From JALYOK01 sp963840785 (GTDB taxonomy: Bacteria; Pseudomonadota; Gammaproteobacteria; Burkholderiales; JALYOK01), in NCBI GenBank assembly GCA_963840785.1, contig CAWJAF010000003.1, forward strand, positions 248,001-312,000: DNA of 64,000 nt, read 5' to 3'. Both the position numbers and the translations under genes were made by a program. This document shows, one piece after another, positions 35,470-43,494 of this stretch (the stretch's first letter is position 1; each line of letters opens with the position of its first letter). The notes beneath the pieces were generated by a model. The model ran no database searches and was not told the DNA's origin. It was given only the letters and a program-made list of their open reading frames with translations.

Positions 35470-35782
35470 ATGAATGGAGTACACGATCTGGGTGGGATGC
35501 ATGGACTCGGGCCCCATCAATCCGGAAAAAAATGAACCCGTGTTCCACCATGAATGGGAACGCCGCGCGTTTGCCTTGTTTGGTTCTACATACGTTTTCG
35601 CCGGCTACACCATCGATGAGTTTCGTCACGCCATCGAGCAAATGCCGCCGGCGCACTATCTCGAATCGTCCTACTACGAACACTGGCTGACGGCGTTTGA
35701 AACCGTCCTGACTAAGCGCGGCATCGTCACGCGCGAGGAACTCGACGCGCGCATCGCCAAACTAGAAAAAGGGGGCAACTAA
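35470..35782 (+). CDS. nthB: Nitrile hydratase beta subunit, N-terminal part, with a frameshift
   Basis: From the ATG at 35470, eight bases after a GAGGAG site, the frame reads MNGVHDLGGMHGLGP, the conserved start of beta subunits. At the CCCC run 35512-35515 the correct frame is lost: it goes on to HQSG, while the adjoining frame gives INPEKNEPVFHHEWERRAFA. Removing one C restores one reading frame. The part ends at a TAA after KLEKGGN, about 103 residues, which is the linker between the two beta domains. An ATG at 35474 in the second frame gives a nonsense N-terminus (MEYTIWVGCMDS). The C-terminal half is in the next frame. Confidence 0.85.
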
Positions 35783-35783
35783 G

Positions 35784-36131
35784 ATGTTACTGACTGCAGA
35801 AATCGTCCCGGGCTTGCTCGCCCAAGGTGCGTCTGCGCGCGTCGACGCGAAGGTCGCTCCGCTCTTTAAGGTTGGCGATCGCATTTGTGTTCGCAACCTC
35901 AATCCAACCACGCACATCCGATTACCCGGTTATTTGCGCGGAAAACGAGGCACGGTCGAAACCGACTACGGCGTGTTTGCGTTTCCCGATACGCACGCTC
36001 ACGGTTTACCGGAAAAACCACAGCATTGCTACAGCGTACGCTTTACCGCGCGCGAAGTGTGGGGTCCGCAGGCATCGGATCGCGACACATTGCGCGTTGA
36101 TGTGTTCGATGACTACATGGACAAAGCATGA
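35784..36131 (+). CDS. nthB: Nitrile hydratase beta subunit, C-terminal (SH3-like) part as separate frame
   Basis: A 115-residue frame with the beta-barrel domain that covers the active site: FKVGDRICVRNLNPTTHIRL, GYLRGKRGTVETDYGVFAFP, then EKPQHCYSVRFTAREVWG and FDDYMDKA at the end. It begins one base after the N-terminal part stops, in a different frame. Two readings are possible: a true split subunit, as in three-subunit toyocamycin nitrile hydratase and thiocyanate hydrolase, or a one-base insertion in the AAAAAGGGGG run just before the stop (35766-35775 region). Removing one base there joins the halves through a short linker. Confidence 0.85.
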   Translation: MLLTAEIVPGLLAQGASARVDAKVAPLFKVGDRICVRNLNPTTHIRLPGYLRGKRGTVETDYGVFAFPDTHAHGLPEKPQHCYSVRFTAREVWGPQASDRDTLRVDVFDDYMDKA

Positions 36132-36137
36132 GCAGTA

Positions 36138-36479
36138 ATGGCGCCGACTGAATCGCCATTGATTTGCAAGTCGCTGCCAATCACGGCCAACGACGATGTT
36201 AAGTTCAACGAGCCGTGGGAAGCGCGTGCCTTTGCGATCGTCGTGCGACTGACCAATGCCGGTCATTTTACCTGGGCTGAATGGGTCGAGTGTTTTTCCA
36301 AAGAAGTCGCCGAGGCGACCGCTGTTGAAGCGGCGGGTGACACGCCCACAACCTATTATCAGCAGTGGCTCACCGCTGCGGAAAAAATAATGGTCGCAAA
36401 AGGTGTAACGTCTTTCGACCAACTTGCTGCACGAAAATTTTCCATGTCAATCGCGGGATCGACCCATCAGCTAAGGTAA
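36138..36479 (+). CDS. Nitrile hydratase accessory protein (beta N-terminus-like activator)
   Basis: Protein of 113 residues related to the N-terminal half of the beta subunit: FNEPWEARAFAIVVRLTNAG, then FTWAEWVECFSKEVAEA and YYQQWLTAAEKIMV. This matches the small activator (P14K / NthE-like) that swaps with the beta subunit to bring the cobalt-loaded alpha subunit into cobalt-type enzymes. It starts six bases after the beta gene ends. A gene for it is expected in this operon, which supports a working nitrile hydratase despite the frameshifts. Confidence 0.85.
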   Translation: MAPTESPLICKSLPITANDDVKFNEPWEARAFAIVVRLTNAGHFTWAEWVECFSKEVAEATAVEAAGDTPTTYYQQWLTAAEKIMVAKGVTSFDQLAARKFSMSIAGSTHQLR

Positions 36480-36532
36480 TTCATCCGGGGGGCGTGCCGC
36501 ATTCAATTCATATCGCCAAGGAGAAATAGCAA

Positions 36533-38050
36533 ATGGCCGTAAAGCGCCCTACCCTGACTCAACTCGACGACGTTGCGCAAAGTTTAGGCATCGATCTGTC
36601 GCCCGAGGAACTAAAAACTTATAACACGCTACTGCAAGGTAACTTCGACGCATATGACGCTGTCGATGCGGCGGCCGACTATTTACCGCCCGTAAAATAT
36701 CCGCGCACACCGGGTTATCGTCCCGAAGGCGACGAAAATAAATACGGCGCTTGGTATTACAAATCGACCATCAAAGGCGCGGCAAAAGGCAAACTCGCCG
36801 GCAAGACCGTCGCGATTAAAGATAATGTTTGCGTCGCCGGCGTGCCGATGATGAATGGCGCCTCGACGTTCGAAGGTTATGTCCCGGAAATCGACGCCAC
36901 TATCGTCACACGCCTGCTCGATGCCGGCGCAACAATCCTTGGTAAATCAGTCTGCGAATACTTTTGCTTCTCCGGCGGCTCGCACACCAGCGCAACTGGC
37001 CCGGTACACAATCCGCACAAACGCGGCTATTCCGCCGGCGGCTCTTCATCCGGCAGCGGCGCGCTGGTTGCCGCGGGCGAAGTGGATCTCGCGATCGGCG
37101 GTGATCAAGGTGGATCGATACGCATCCCGGCTGCGTATTGTGGTATCTACGGCATGAAGGGAACTCACGGTCTGGTGCCTTACACCGGCTTAATGCCGAT
37201 CGAACTCACCATCGATCACACCGGCCCAATGACGGCCAATGTGACCGATAACGCCGTGATGCTGGAAGTGCTGGCTGGACCCGATGGGCTGGATCCACGT
37301 CAGTATGCGAACGCAAAATCTGTCGAGTACTCCAAGAAAATGTTGGAAGGCATAAAAGGTTTGAAAATCGGCGTAGTCAAGGAAGGATTCGGTCTCGCCA
37401 GCTCGGAAAAAGACGTCGACGAAAAAGTGCGCGATGCATCAAAACTCCTGGCAAAACTCGGCGCAAAAGTGGAGGAGGTGTCAATCCCGATGCACGCGAT
37501 GGGCCTCGCGATTTGGTTGCCGATCGCCGCCGAAGGCGGCACGCAGCAAATGATGAAAGATAACGGCCATGGCTATAATTGGCGCGGTATGTATGCCACC
37601 AGCATGATCGATCATCATGCGCGCTGGAAAGAACGTGCCGACGAGTTATCGCACACGCTCAAACTTACCATGATTCTCGGCGAGTATTTTATCCAACACT
37701 ATCGCGGCCACTTTTACGGCAAGGCGCAAAATCTATCGCGCAAATTGCGCGCCGCCTACGACGCAGCGTTGGGCCACTACGACTTGCTGTTAATGCCAAC
37801 GTTGCCGATGAAAGCCACGCCGCTACCCAAACCCGGTGCGCCGATTGAGGAAATCGTCGCCCGCGCGTTCGAGATGATCCCGAACACGGCGCCGTTCGAC
37901 GCGACCGGCCATCCAGCGATGTCGATTCCGTGCGGCATGAGCAAAGGCTTGCCGGTCGGCATGATGTTGATCGGCAAACACTTTGACGAAGCGACGATTT
38001 ATCGCGGCGCTTATGCCTTCGAACAAGCGAAGGATTGGAAGAAAATGTGA
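36533..38050 (+). CDS. Amidase-signature-family amidase
   Basis: Enzyme of 505 residues that hydrolyses amides made by the nitrile hydratase. The Ser-cisSer-Lys triad is in place at Lys96 (KTVAIKDNVCVAG), Ser171 (SAGGSSSGSG) and Ser195 (GDQGGSIRIPA), the same positions known for the Rhodococcus nitrile-pathway amidase. An AGGAG site precedes the ATG at 36533. It is distinct from AmiE (nitrilase type), so the window holds two unrelated amidases. The gene is the last of the operon and is followed by a strong hairpin. Confidence 0.94.
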   Translation: MAVKRPTLTQLDDVAQSLGIDLSPEELKTYNTLLQGNFDAYDAVDAAADYLPPVKYPRTPGYRPEGDENKYGAWYYKSTIKGAAKGKLAGKTVAIKDNVCVAGVPMMNGASTFEGYVPEIDATIVTRLLDAGATILGKSVCEYFCFSGGSHTSATGPVHNPHKRGYSAGGSSSGSGALVAAGEVDLAIGGDQGGSIRIPAAYCGIYGMKGTHGLVPYTGLMPIELTIDHTGPMTANVTDNAVMLEVLAGPDGLDPRQYANAKSVEYSKKMLEGIKGLKIGVVKEGFGLASSEKDVDEKVRDASKLLAKLGAKVEEVSIPMHAMGLAIWLPIAAEGGTQQMMKDNGHGYNWRGMYATSMIDHHARWKERADELSHTLKLTMILGEYFIQHYRGHFYGKAQNLSRKLRAAYDAALGHYDLLLMPTLPMKATPLPKPGAPIEEIVARAFEMIPNTAPFDATGHPAMSIPCGMSKGLPVGMMLIGKHFDEATIYRGAYAFEQAKDWKKM

Positions 38051-38063
38051 GGCCATGCCTGAA

Positions 38064-38124
38064 GAGGCGCACGGATACTTGCTCGCAGAACAACATAGGC
38101 TGTGATCAAGTATCCGCGCGCCTC
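38064..38124. terminator. Long hairpin between convergent genes (dispersed repeat copy I)
   Basis: GAGGCGCACGGATACTTG at 38064-38081 pairs with CAAGTATCCGCGCGCCTC at 38107-38124 with one mismatch in 18. It contains and extends a repeat-family copy (CATGCCTGAAGAGGCGCACG at 38053-38072). It lies between the amidase gene and the convergent dehydrogenase gene, so it may end transcription from both sides. No T-run is present on either side. Confidence 0.65.
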
Positions 38125-38136
38125 GTGGCAATGCCG

Positions 38137-38919
38137 CTATTGCATATGCCAGCCGTGACTAACGGTAATCGATTGCCCCGTTAACGCATTGTTCGGAAAT
38201 GCTGCGAGAAATACCGCAGTGCGGGCAATATCTTCCGTAGTCGTGAATTCGCCGTCGACGGTATCTTTCAAAAATACTTTTTTCACCACATCTTCTTCGC
38301 TGATGCCGAAGGTTTTCGCTTGCTCGGGAATTTGCTTATCGACTAGCGGCGTGCGCACGAAACCCGGGCAAATCACATTGGAACGAATACCATCCTTCGC
38401 GCCCTCCTTTGCGATGGCTTTTGCTAAACCCATCAAGCCGTGTTTCGCGGTTACGTAAGCGGCTTTAAAGGGCGATGCCAAATGCGAATGCACTGAACCC
38501 ATCAAAATAATCGTACCGCCTTTTTTTCCAGCGATCATCGCGCGCATGCAGGCGCGCGTCGTGAGAAACGAACCATCGACGTGAATGGCCATCACACGTT
38601 TCCAATCGTCGTACTTAAAATCGACGATCGGACTGATGATTTGAATGCCCGCGTTGCTAATCAGAATATCTACACCGCCCCACTTCGAAACGACTTGCGC
38701 AACGCCGGCATCAACCGGCGCTTCTTCGGCAACGTTCATGGCAATACCCATGGCCTTACCGCCTTGCTGCTGAATTTCTTTGGCAGTCGCCGATGCTGCG
38801 TCGATTGATAAATCCGCGACACAAACTTTAGCGCCCTCGCGAGCAAATTCAAATGCGATCTCTTTGCCGATGCCGCTTGCCGCGCCAGTGATGATGGCGA
38901 CCTTGTCTTTTAGTTGCAT
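38137..38919 (-). CDS. 3-hydroxybutyrate dehydrogenase (short-chain dehydrogenase)
   Basis: NAD-dependent enzyme of 260 residues, likely acting in polyhydroxybutyrate or ketone-body use. It has TGAASGIGKEIAFEFAREGA for nucleotide binding, NAGIQ, the catalytic Ser in MGSVHSHLASP, and Tyr/Lys in AYVTAKHGLMGLAK. The stretch DGIRSNVICPGFVRTPLVDK and the end SITVSHGWHMQ match 3-hydroxybutyrate dehydrogenases well. It stands alone on the minus strand. Confidence 0.88.
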   Translation of the reverse strand: MQLKDKVAIITGAASGIGKEIAFEFAREGAKVCVADLSIDAASATAKEIQQQGGKAMGIAMNVAEEAPVDAGVAQVVSKWGGVDILISNAGIQIISPIVDFKYDDWKRVMAIHVDGSFLTTRACMRAMIAGKKGGTIILMGSVHSHLASPFKAAYVTAKHGLMGLAKAIAKEGAKDGIRSNVICPGFVRTPLVDKQIPEQAKTFGISEEDVVKKVFLKDTVDGEFTTTEDIARTAVFLAAFPNNALTGQSITVSHGWHMQ

Positions 38920-39074
38920 GTCTTTCCTTTAAATTCACGACGTAATCGTGAGAGTTTGCGGCGGCTCTTGGAATTATTCGCCGCGAAGCATTATGATACC
39001 GCGACCCACACTAATAACTAGTAGTCCTCCATGAATTTTCGAACTGCCCGTTTCAACACGACCCGCGTGATGCT

Positions 39075-40598
39075 GTGAATTTCGCCAATACTTTGCATCA
39101 AGTCGCCGCACGTTTGCCCGATGCCGTCGCCGTAACTCATGGAGCGTTGGTTTGGCGCTATGGCGAATTGAGCGATCGTGTGTCGCGAACCGCGACAATG
39201 CTACGAGCATTGCCCAACGTAATTGATGGCGCGCGCATCGCGATCGCAACAGAAAACAGTTCCTATTTTTTCCAGTTAATTTACGCTTGTTGGCACGCCG
39301 GGCTTTGTCCGGTGCCGATGAACGCAAAATTACACGGCAAAGAGTTCGCATACATTTTGGAAAACTCGGGGACCGCGGCTTGCTTTGCATCGCCGCCGTT
39401 GCTCGAAAAAATCACGACTGAACTCGGCTCGAAGCCGATGATCCAATTACGCGAAATAACATCGGCTACGATGGAACAAGCCACTCAGCACTCAAATTCC
39501 GCGCTCGCCGAGACCCATCCCAACGACCCAGGCTGGCTGTTCTATACCAGCGGCACGACCGGTCGCCCCAAGGGCGCGGCGATTACCTTGCGCAATTTAT
39601 TGTTCGCCTGCCATGCCTACTACGCCGACATCGATTCGCTCGATGAGCGCGATAGCATTATTCATGCGGCGCCTCTTTCGCACGGTTCCGGATTGTATGC
39701 GCTGCCGCACATCGCGCGCGGCTCGAACAACGTCATCCCGAACTCCGCCGGTTTTTCGCCAGGTGAAATGTTTGAATTAATCGAACGTCACCGCAACGTT
39801 TCGTTTTTCGCGGCACCGACCATGCTGGTGCGAATGCTCAGTGATGGTTCGTCTGCGCAAGCAAAACTCGATCATCTCAAATGCATCGTCTACGGCGGAG
39901 CGCCGATGTATCTTTCCGATCTGCAAAAATCGTTAGCATTATTCGGCCCAAGGCTGTATCAACTTTACGGCCAAGGTGAAGCGCCGATGACGATCACCGG
40001 TTTATCGAAGCGTGATCACGAACATGCACAAAGCGTCGGCGATACCGAGATGTTGATGTCCGCCGGCTTTGCCCGCACCGGCGTCGAAGTTCGGGTGGTT
40101 GACGACGATGATCGCGACTTACCGCTTGGCGAAACCGGCGAAATCATCACGCGCAGCGATTGCGTAATGAGCGGCTATTGGCGAAACCATGCGGCAAATG
40201 CGCAAACCTTGCGCGGTGGATGGCTGCACACTGGCGACATGGGCAGCTTGGATTCGCGCGGCCTGCTGACCATTCGCGACCGCTCAAAAGATTTGATTAT
40301 TTCCGGTGGCTCGAATATTTATCCGCGCGAAATCGAAGATGTTTTATTGCTCAATAAAAAAGTAGCGCAAGTAAGCGTGATCGGAAATCCCCACGAGGAA
40401 TGGGGCGAAGAAGTCGTCGCATTCGTCGTCCCAACCAGCGGCGCGAGAGTGACCACCGACGAGCTTAACGAAACTTGTTTACAACATATCGCGCGCTTCA
40501 AGCGCCCGCGGCGCTATATTTTTGTCGACGATTTACCGAAAAATAATTACGGCAAAGTGCTTAAGACAGAACTGCGAAAACGGGTGCCCGAAATCTAA
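39075..40598 (+). CDS. AMP-dependent acyl-CoA synthetase/ligase
   Basis: Adenylate-forming enzyme of 507 residues. The ATP motif is LFYTSGTTGRPKGAAITLRN, followed by LYGQGEAPMTITG, TGDMGSLDSRGLLTIRDRSK and the C-terminal Lys in NYGKVLKTELRKR, so both domains are complete. The start is a GTG at 39075. The family (long-chain or aryl acyl-CoA synthetases) is clear but the acid used is not. It is a single gene between 3-hydroxybutyrate dehydrogenase and a toxin-antitoxin pair. Confidence 0.88.
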   Translation: MNFANTLHQVAARLPDAVAVTHGALVWRYGELSDRVSRTATMLRALPNVIDGARIAIATENSSYFFQLIYACWHAGLCPVPMNAKLHGKEFAYILENSGTAACFASPPLLEKITTELGSKPMIQLREITSATMEQATQHSNSALAETHPNDPGWLFYTSGTTGRPKGAAITLRNLLFACHAYYADIDSLDERDSIIHAAPLSHGSGLYALPHIARGSNNVIPNSAGFSPGEMFELIERHRNVSFFAAPTMLVRMLSDGSSAQAKLDHLKCIVYGGAPMYLSDLQKSLALFGPRLYQLYGQGEAPMTITGLSKRDHEHAQSVGDTEMLMSAGFARTGVEVRVVDDDDRDLPLGETGEIITRSDCVMSGYWRNHAANAQTLRGGWLHTGDMGSLDSRGLLTIRDRSKDLIISGGSNIYPREIEDVLLLNKKVAQVSVIGNPHEEWGEEVVAFVVPTSGARVTTDELNETCLQHIARFKRPRRYIFVDDLPKNNYGKVLKTELRKRVPEI

Positions 40599-40734
40599 TC
40601 TGGCGCAAACTCGCCCGCACCGGCCTTTCCGCCACGCGTCCCGCGCGGCTCCCCTGCCGGTGCTTCCCCTTTACCTGCCTCTTGACCTAGGGAAGGAACG
40701 AGGACTTAGCGTTTTTCGCCGATAGTACTATTTT

Positions 40735-41151
40735 TCACGATACGTCAACAGTCTTCAGCCCAGCCTTGCGAGCACAGGCAATTTGACGATGATCCGCAGA
40801 AACAAATATATCGGGCTTAACATTGAGTGCGCAGGCTACGTGGATGGCATCCATTGCTCGAAGCGGATGCGATTCCAGCAATGCAATTGTTGAAATAAGG
40901 ACTTCGGATGTGATCTGGCAAACGTCTACGTCTATAAGGTCTGCCGATGCGTCACCTTTGAGCTTGCGGTAGTTCGCCTTAATGAGTTTCTTCTCGCGTA
41001 CTAAGCGAGACAAAGTCGAGATCAGTTCAGGCAAGCAAATCACGCTCACCACAAGACTATCCGCTTTTTGGCATATCGCAAAAACTTTGTCGGATCCGGG
41101 CTCGGCAATGTAGCGCTTAGCGAATGCCGAAGTATCCAGAAAAACCTTCAA
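40735..41151 (-). CDS. PIN-domain RNase toxin (VapC-like)
   Basis: Toxin of 138 residues. The PIN acidic residues are visible in FLDTSAFAKRY (Asp6), PELISTLSRLV (Glu), HPLRAMDAIHVACAL (Asp) and FVSADHRQIACARKAGL (Asp). These coordinate magnesium for RNA cleavage. Its ATG overlaps the antitoxin stop codon (ATGA at 41148-41151). This is the second PIN-type toxin-antitoxin pair in the window. Confidence 0.88.
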   Translation of the reverse strand: MKVFLDTSAFAKRYIAEPGSDKVFAICQKADSLVVSVICLPELISTLSRLVREKKLIKANYRKLKGDASADLIDVDVCQITSEVLISTIALLESHPLRAMDAIHVACALNVKPDIFVSADHRQIACARKAGLKTVDVS

Positions 41152-41372
41152 GCCGATTTATCTCGATCGCTCAGTATCTCTCCGCTCAGCGTCAGGCCTT
41201 TGACCGTTAGGGGCATTGATCGCTTTTTCCAAGAAGGCACGCCAGCGCGAATCGGAACAATCTCGGCGATAGGCTTACCATTTCGAAAAATGCGAACGGT
41301 ATCTCCGGCTTCGACCGCATCCAAATAGTCTTTGGCGCGATTACGCAATTCGGTGAACGTGGCGTCTAACAT
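41148..41372 (-). CDS. Phd/YefM-type antitoxin
   Basis: Antitoxin of 74 residues with the Phd pattern: ATFTELRNRAKDYLDAVEAG then TVRIFRNGKPIAEIVPIR. The N-terminal part binds DNA and the C-terminal tail (SGEILSDRDKSA) would wrap the toxin. It is coupled to the PIN toxin. Repeated GTACAT sites lie 11 bases upstream of its start and are probably its own operator. Confidence 0.82.
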   Translation of the reverse strand: MLDATFTELRNRAKDYLDAVEAGDTVRIFRNGKPIAEIVPIRAGVPSWKKRSMPLTVKGLTLSGEILSDRDKSA

Positions 41373-41382
41373 GGCATACTCC

Positions 41383-41410
41383 GTACATTAATGTACATTA
41401 TGATGTACAT
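41383..41410. promoter_or_regulatory. Repeated GTACAT operator of the toxin-antitoxin pair
   Basis: GTACATTAATGTAC at 41383-41396 is a perfect 14-base palindrome; a further ATGTACAT lies at 41403-41410. The sites overlap the expected promoter of the antitoxin gene. Such a set of half-sites fits cooperative self-repression by the antitoxin/toxin complex, as known for other pairs. Confidence 0.55.
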
Positions 41411-41471
41411 CTTAGGTAGCCTTGTCAAGTCATTCGATCGCGACGGCAACTATCTACGCCAAACCGAATTG

Positions 41472-42401
41472 CTAAGTCCTAACGCCGAGGTCTCGCTCTT
41501 TCGCACGCACCAACGCACTGATCACCGTATTGAAAGGCGCTTCGATGCCTTGCGCTTTTGCGGCCGGCGGAATCGCGCCATTGATCGCTTCAATTTCCGA
41601 CATCCGATTCGCCATGTGATCGAGCAACATTGACGGACGTGCGTTTGGAATTTTCGATCCGAAATTTCTAACATAATCGACTGGATCGTTTATGTCGAGT
41701 TTGATGCCACGTGCGCGCGCGACGTTATAGGCTTCCACCGCGCAGCCCGACGCAACGATCCAGTGATCGGGATTGTTCATCACTTCGCCAATGGTACGTT
41801 CGGTCACCGCGCAGGTGCCGGAAAAACATACGTTGCAAATTAGTTTTTCCCAGACCAATTGATCGATGTCGTCGAAGCACTTCACCTTGAAACCGCCGGA
41901 CTCCCACACCTTGGCGACGCTTTCCAAGCGCGGCGTGATGGGTCCGCTGTATTCGCCTAGGCGCACTAATTCCCAGCCGTTGTGATGCGCATGGCCCGGC
42001 GCTTTCATTGACGCGCCAAAGCCGCCGACAACGCCTACTAACACACGTTCTTTGCCGATTATTCGCGCGGTGGTGTCCGGTCCGCCCAATCCATTTTGAA
42101 TCGAGATGACCGTCGTGTTCGGCCCGACAAGCGCTTGACTCGCCTTGGCCGCTGCTTCAACGTGCATGGTTTTTGTGGCGACGATGACCAGTTCGCAAAT
42201 ACCTGCGTCTTTCGCATCGGTGCTCGCGTTTATCTTCACAGTCCGATCGCCCGAAGCACCTTCGACCCGCAAACCATTACTTCGCATCGCTTCGACGTGA
42301 TCGCGCCACGAATCAATCGCCCAAAGCTCATGGCCTGCTGCGGCGAGCAGGCCAGCGTAAACGCTACCCATCGCGCCGCAACCGACGACCGCAATTTTCA
42401 T
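41472..42401 (-). CDS. Ketopantoate reductase-family (ApbA/PanE) dehydrogenase
   Basis: NADP-dependent reductase of about 309 residues from the ATG at 42401; an upstream extension to 42497 would overlap the alcohol dehydrogenase gene. The N-terminal GCGAMGSVYAGLLAAAG binds the cofactor and LVIVATKTMHVEAA follows. The helical C-terminal domain has KLICNVCFSGTCAVTERTIG. True PanE makes pantoate, but paralogs next to alcohol and aldehyde dehydrogenase genes usually act on other 2-oxo acids. It lies 14 bases after the alcohol dehydrogenase gene. Confidence 0.83.
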   Translation of the reverse strand: MKIAVVGCGAMGSVYAGLLAAAGHELWAIDSWRDHVEAMRSNGLRVEGASGDRTVKINASTDAKDAGICELVIVATKTMHVEAAAKASQALVGPNTTVISIQNGLGGPDTTARIIGKERVLVGVVGGFGASMKAPGHAHHNGWELVRLGEYSGPITPRLESVAKVWESGGFKVKCFDDIDQLVWEKLICNVCFSGTCAVTERTIGEVMNNPDHWIVASGCAVEAYNVARARGIKLDINDPVDYVRNFGSKIPNARPSMLLDHMANRMSEIEAINGAIPPAAKAQGIEAPFNTVISALVRAKERDLGVRT

Positions 42402-42415
42402 TTTTTGTCCCCTCG

Positions 42416-43468
42416 TTAAGACGGCAGAATCACGCCCTTGCCCGACGTTTGTGCGTCGAACAATTGATAGGCTTCTTTGGCTTGATCCAATTTCCAACGA
42501 TGGGTAAACAACTTATCGACTTCGATACCTCGATCGGCGATATAGCGCGCACACTCGCCTTGGCCCACGGTCGAAAACGTCCACGAACCCATAATAGTCA
42601 CTTGACGGCGCAGTATATCGGGGCTGACGTCCAACGTTACGGAATCACCTTCGCCGACAAAACACGCTTTTCCCCAAGTACGCACGCAGCGCACCGCTTG
42701 TGCCCGCGCCAGCGGTGAAGACGACGCATCAAGTGATAAATGTGCGCCACGTCCATGGGTGAGATCGCGAATTGCTTGCACTACGTTCTCGTGGTTCTTG
42801 GGATTGAGTATCGTGTCCGCGCCCAATTCCTTCGCACGAGCGAGTCGCTCGTCGCTCGTATCCAGTGCGATTACGCGCGCGCCCATTTCATGCGCGAGTT
42901 GCGTTGCGGACAATCCCACCGGCCCTTGGCCGAAAATCGCGATGGTGTGATCGCCTTGCAACCCTAAGCGCTGCAGCGCGCCCCATGCGGTACCGGTGCC
43001 GCAGGAAATCGCCGCACCGGTTTCGAACGACAACTCATCAGGCAACGGCACCAAGGTGCGCGCCGGACATTTCATATATCGTGCGTGTGCACCATGGCCG
43101 GTCGCGCCGTAAACTTCTTTGACACCTTCGACACACAACTGCATCCAACCCGTCGAGCAATGATCGCAAACACCACAACCGCGATAGTGATGCTGCATCA
43201 CGCGCATGCCGATTTTGGCTTGATTCTCCGGCACGCCGGCACCTACCGCGACGACCACGCCGCATGGCTCGTGACCGGCAATAATCGGCCCCTTGACTTC
43301 GCCCAAGCCGAGTGACGACGCGCCGCCAACAGCGCGATAAAACTTCAGATCGCTGCCGCACATACCGGAGGCTTTGATCTCCAATACCACCTCGCCGGGA
43401 CCCGGCGTAGGATCGTCAAAATTCATGATTTCCAGTTTTCGATCACCGGGAAACACAATGCCTTTCAT
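42416..43468 (-). CDS. Zinc-dependent alcohol dehydrogenase (MDR family)
   Basis: Enzyme of 350 residues. The catalytic zinc ligands are in SGMCGSDLKF and AGHEPCG; the structural zinc site is GCGVCDHCSTGWMQLC. The cofactor fold shows GQGPVGLSATQLAHEMGARV. It forms a three-gene minus-strand run with an aldehyde dehydrogenase upstream (26 bases) and a ketopantoate-reductase-like gene downstream, so it likely oxidises or reduces an alcohol in the same pathway. The substrate is not shown. Confidence 0.88.
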   Translation of the reverse strand: MKGIVFPGDRKLEIMNFDDPTPGPGEVVLEIKASGMCGSDLKFYRAVGGASSLGLGEVKGPIIAGHEPCGVVVAVGAGVPENQAKIGMRVMQHHYRGCGVCDHCSTGWMQLCVEGVKEVYGATGHGAHARYMKCPARTLVPLPDELSFETGAAISCGTGTAWGALQRLGLQGDHTIAIFGQGPVGLSATQLAHEMGARVIALDTSDERLARAKELGADTILNPKNHENVVQAIRDLTHGRGAHLSLDASSSPLARAQAVRCVRTWGKACFVGEGDSVTLDVSPDILRRQVTIMGSWTFSTVGQGECARYIADRGIEVDKLFTHRWKLDQAKEAYQLFDAQTSGKGVILPS

Positions 43469-43494
43469 TTCTCGCTCCTCAGTACTTTGTTATT

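Noticed and set aside
35474..35510. ATG at 35474 as true start of the nitrile hydratase beta gene
   Set aside because: The conserved N-terminus MNGVHDLGGMHGLGP and the ribosome site belong to the ATG at 35470 in the other frame.
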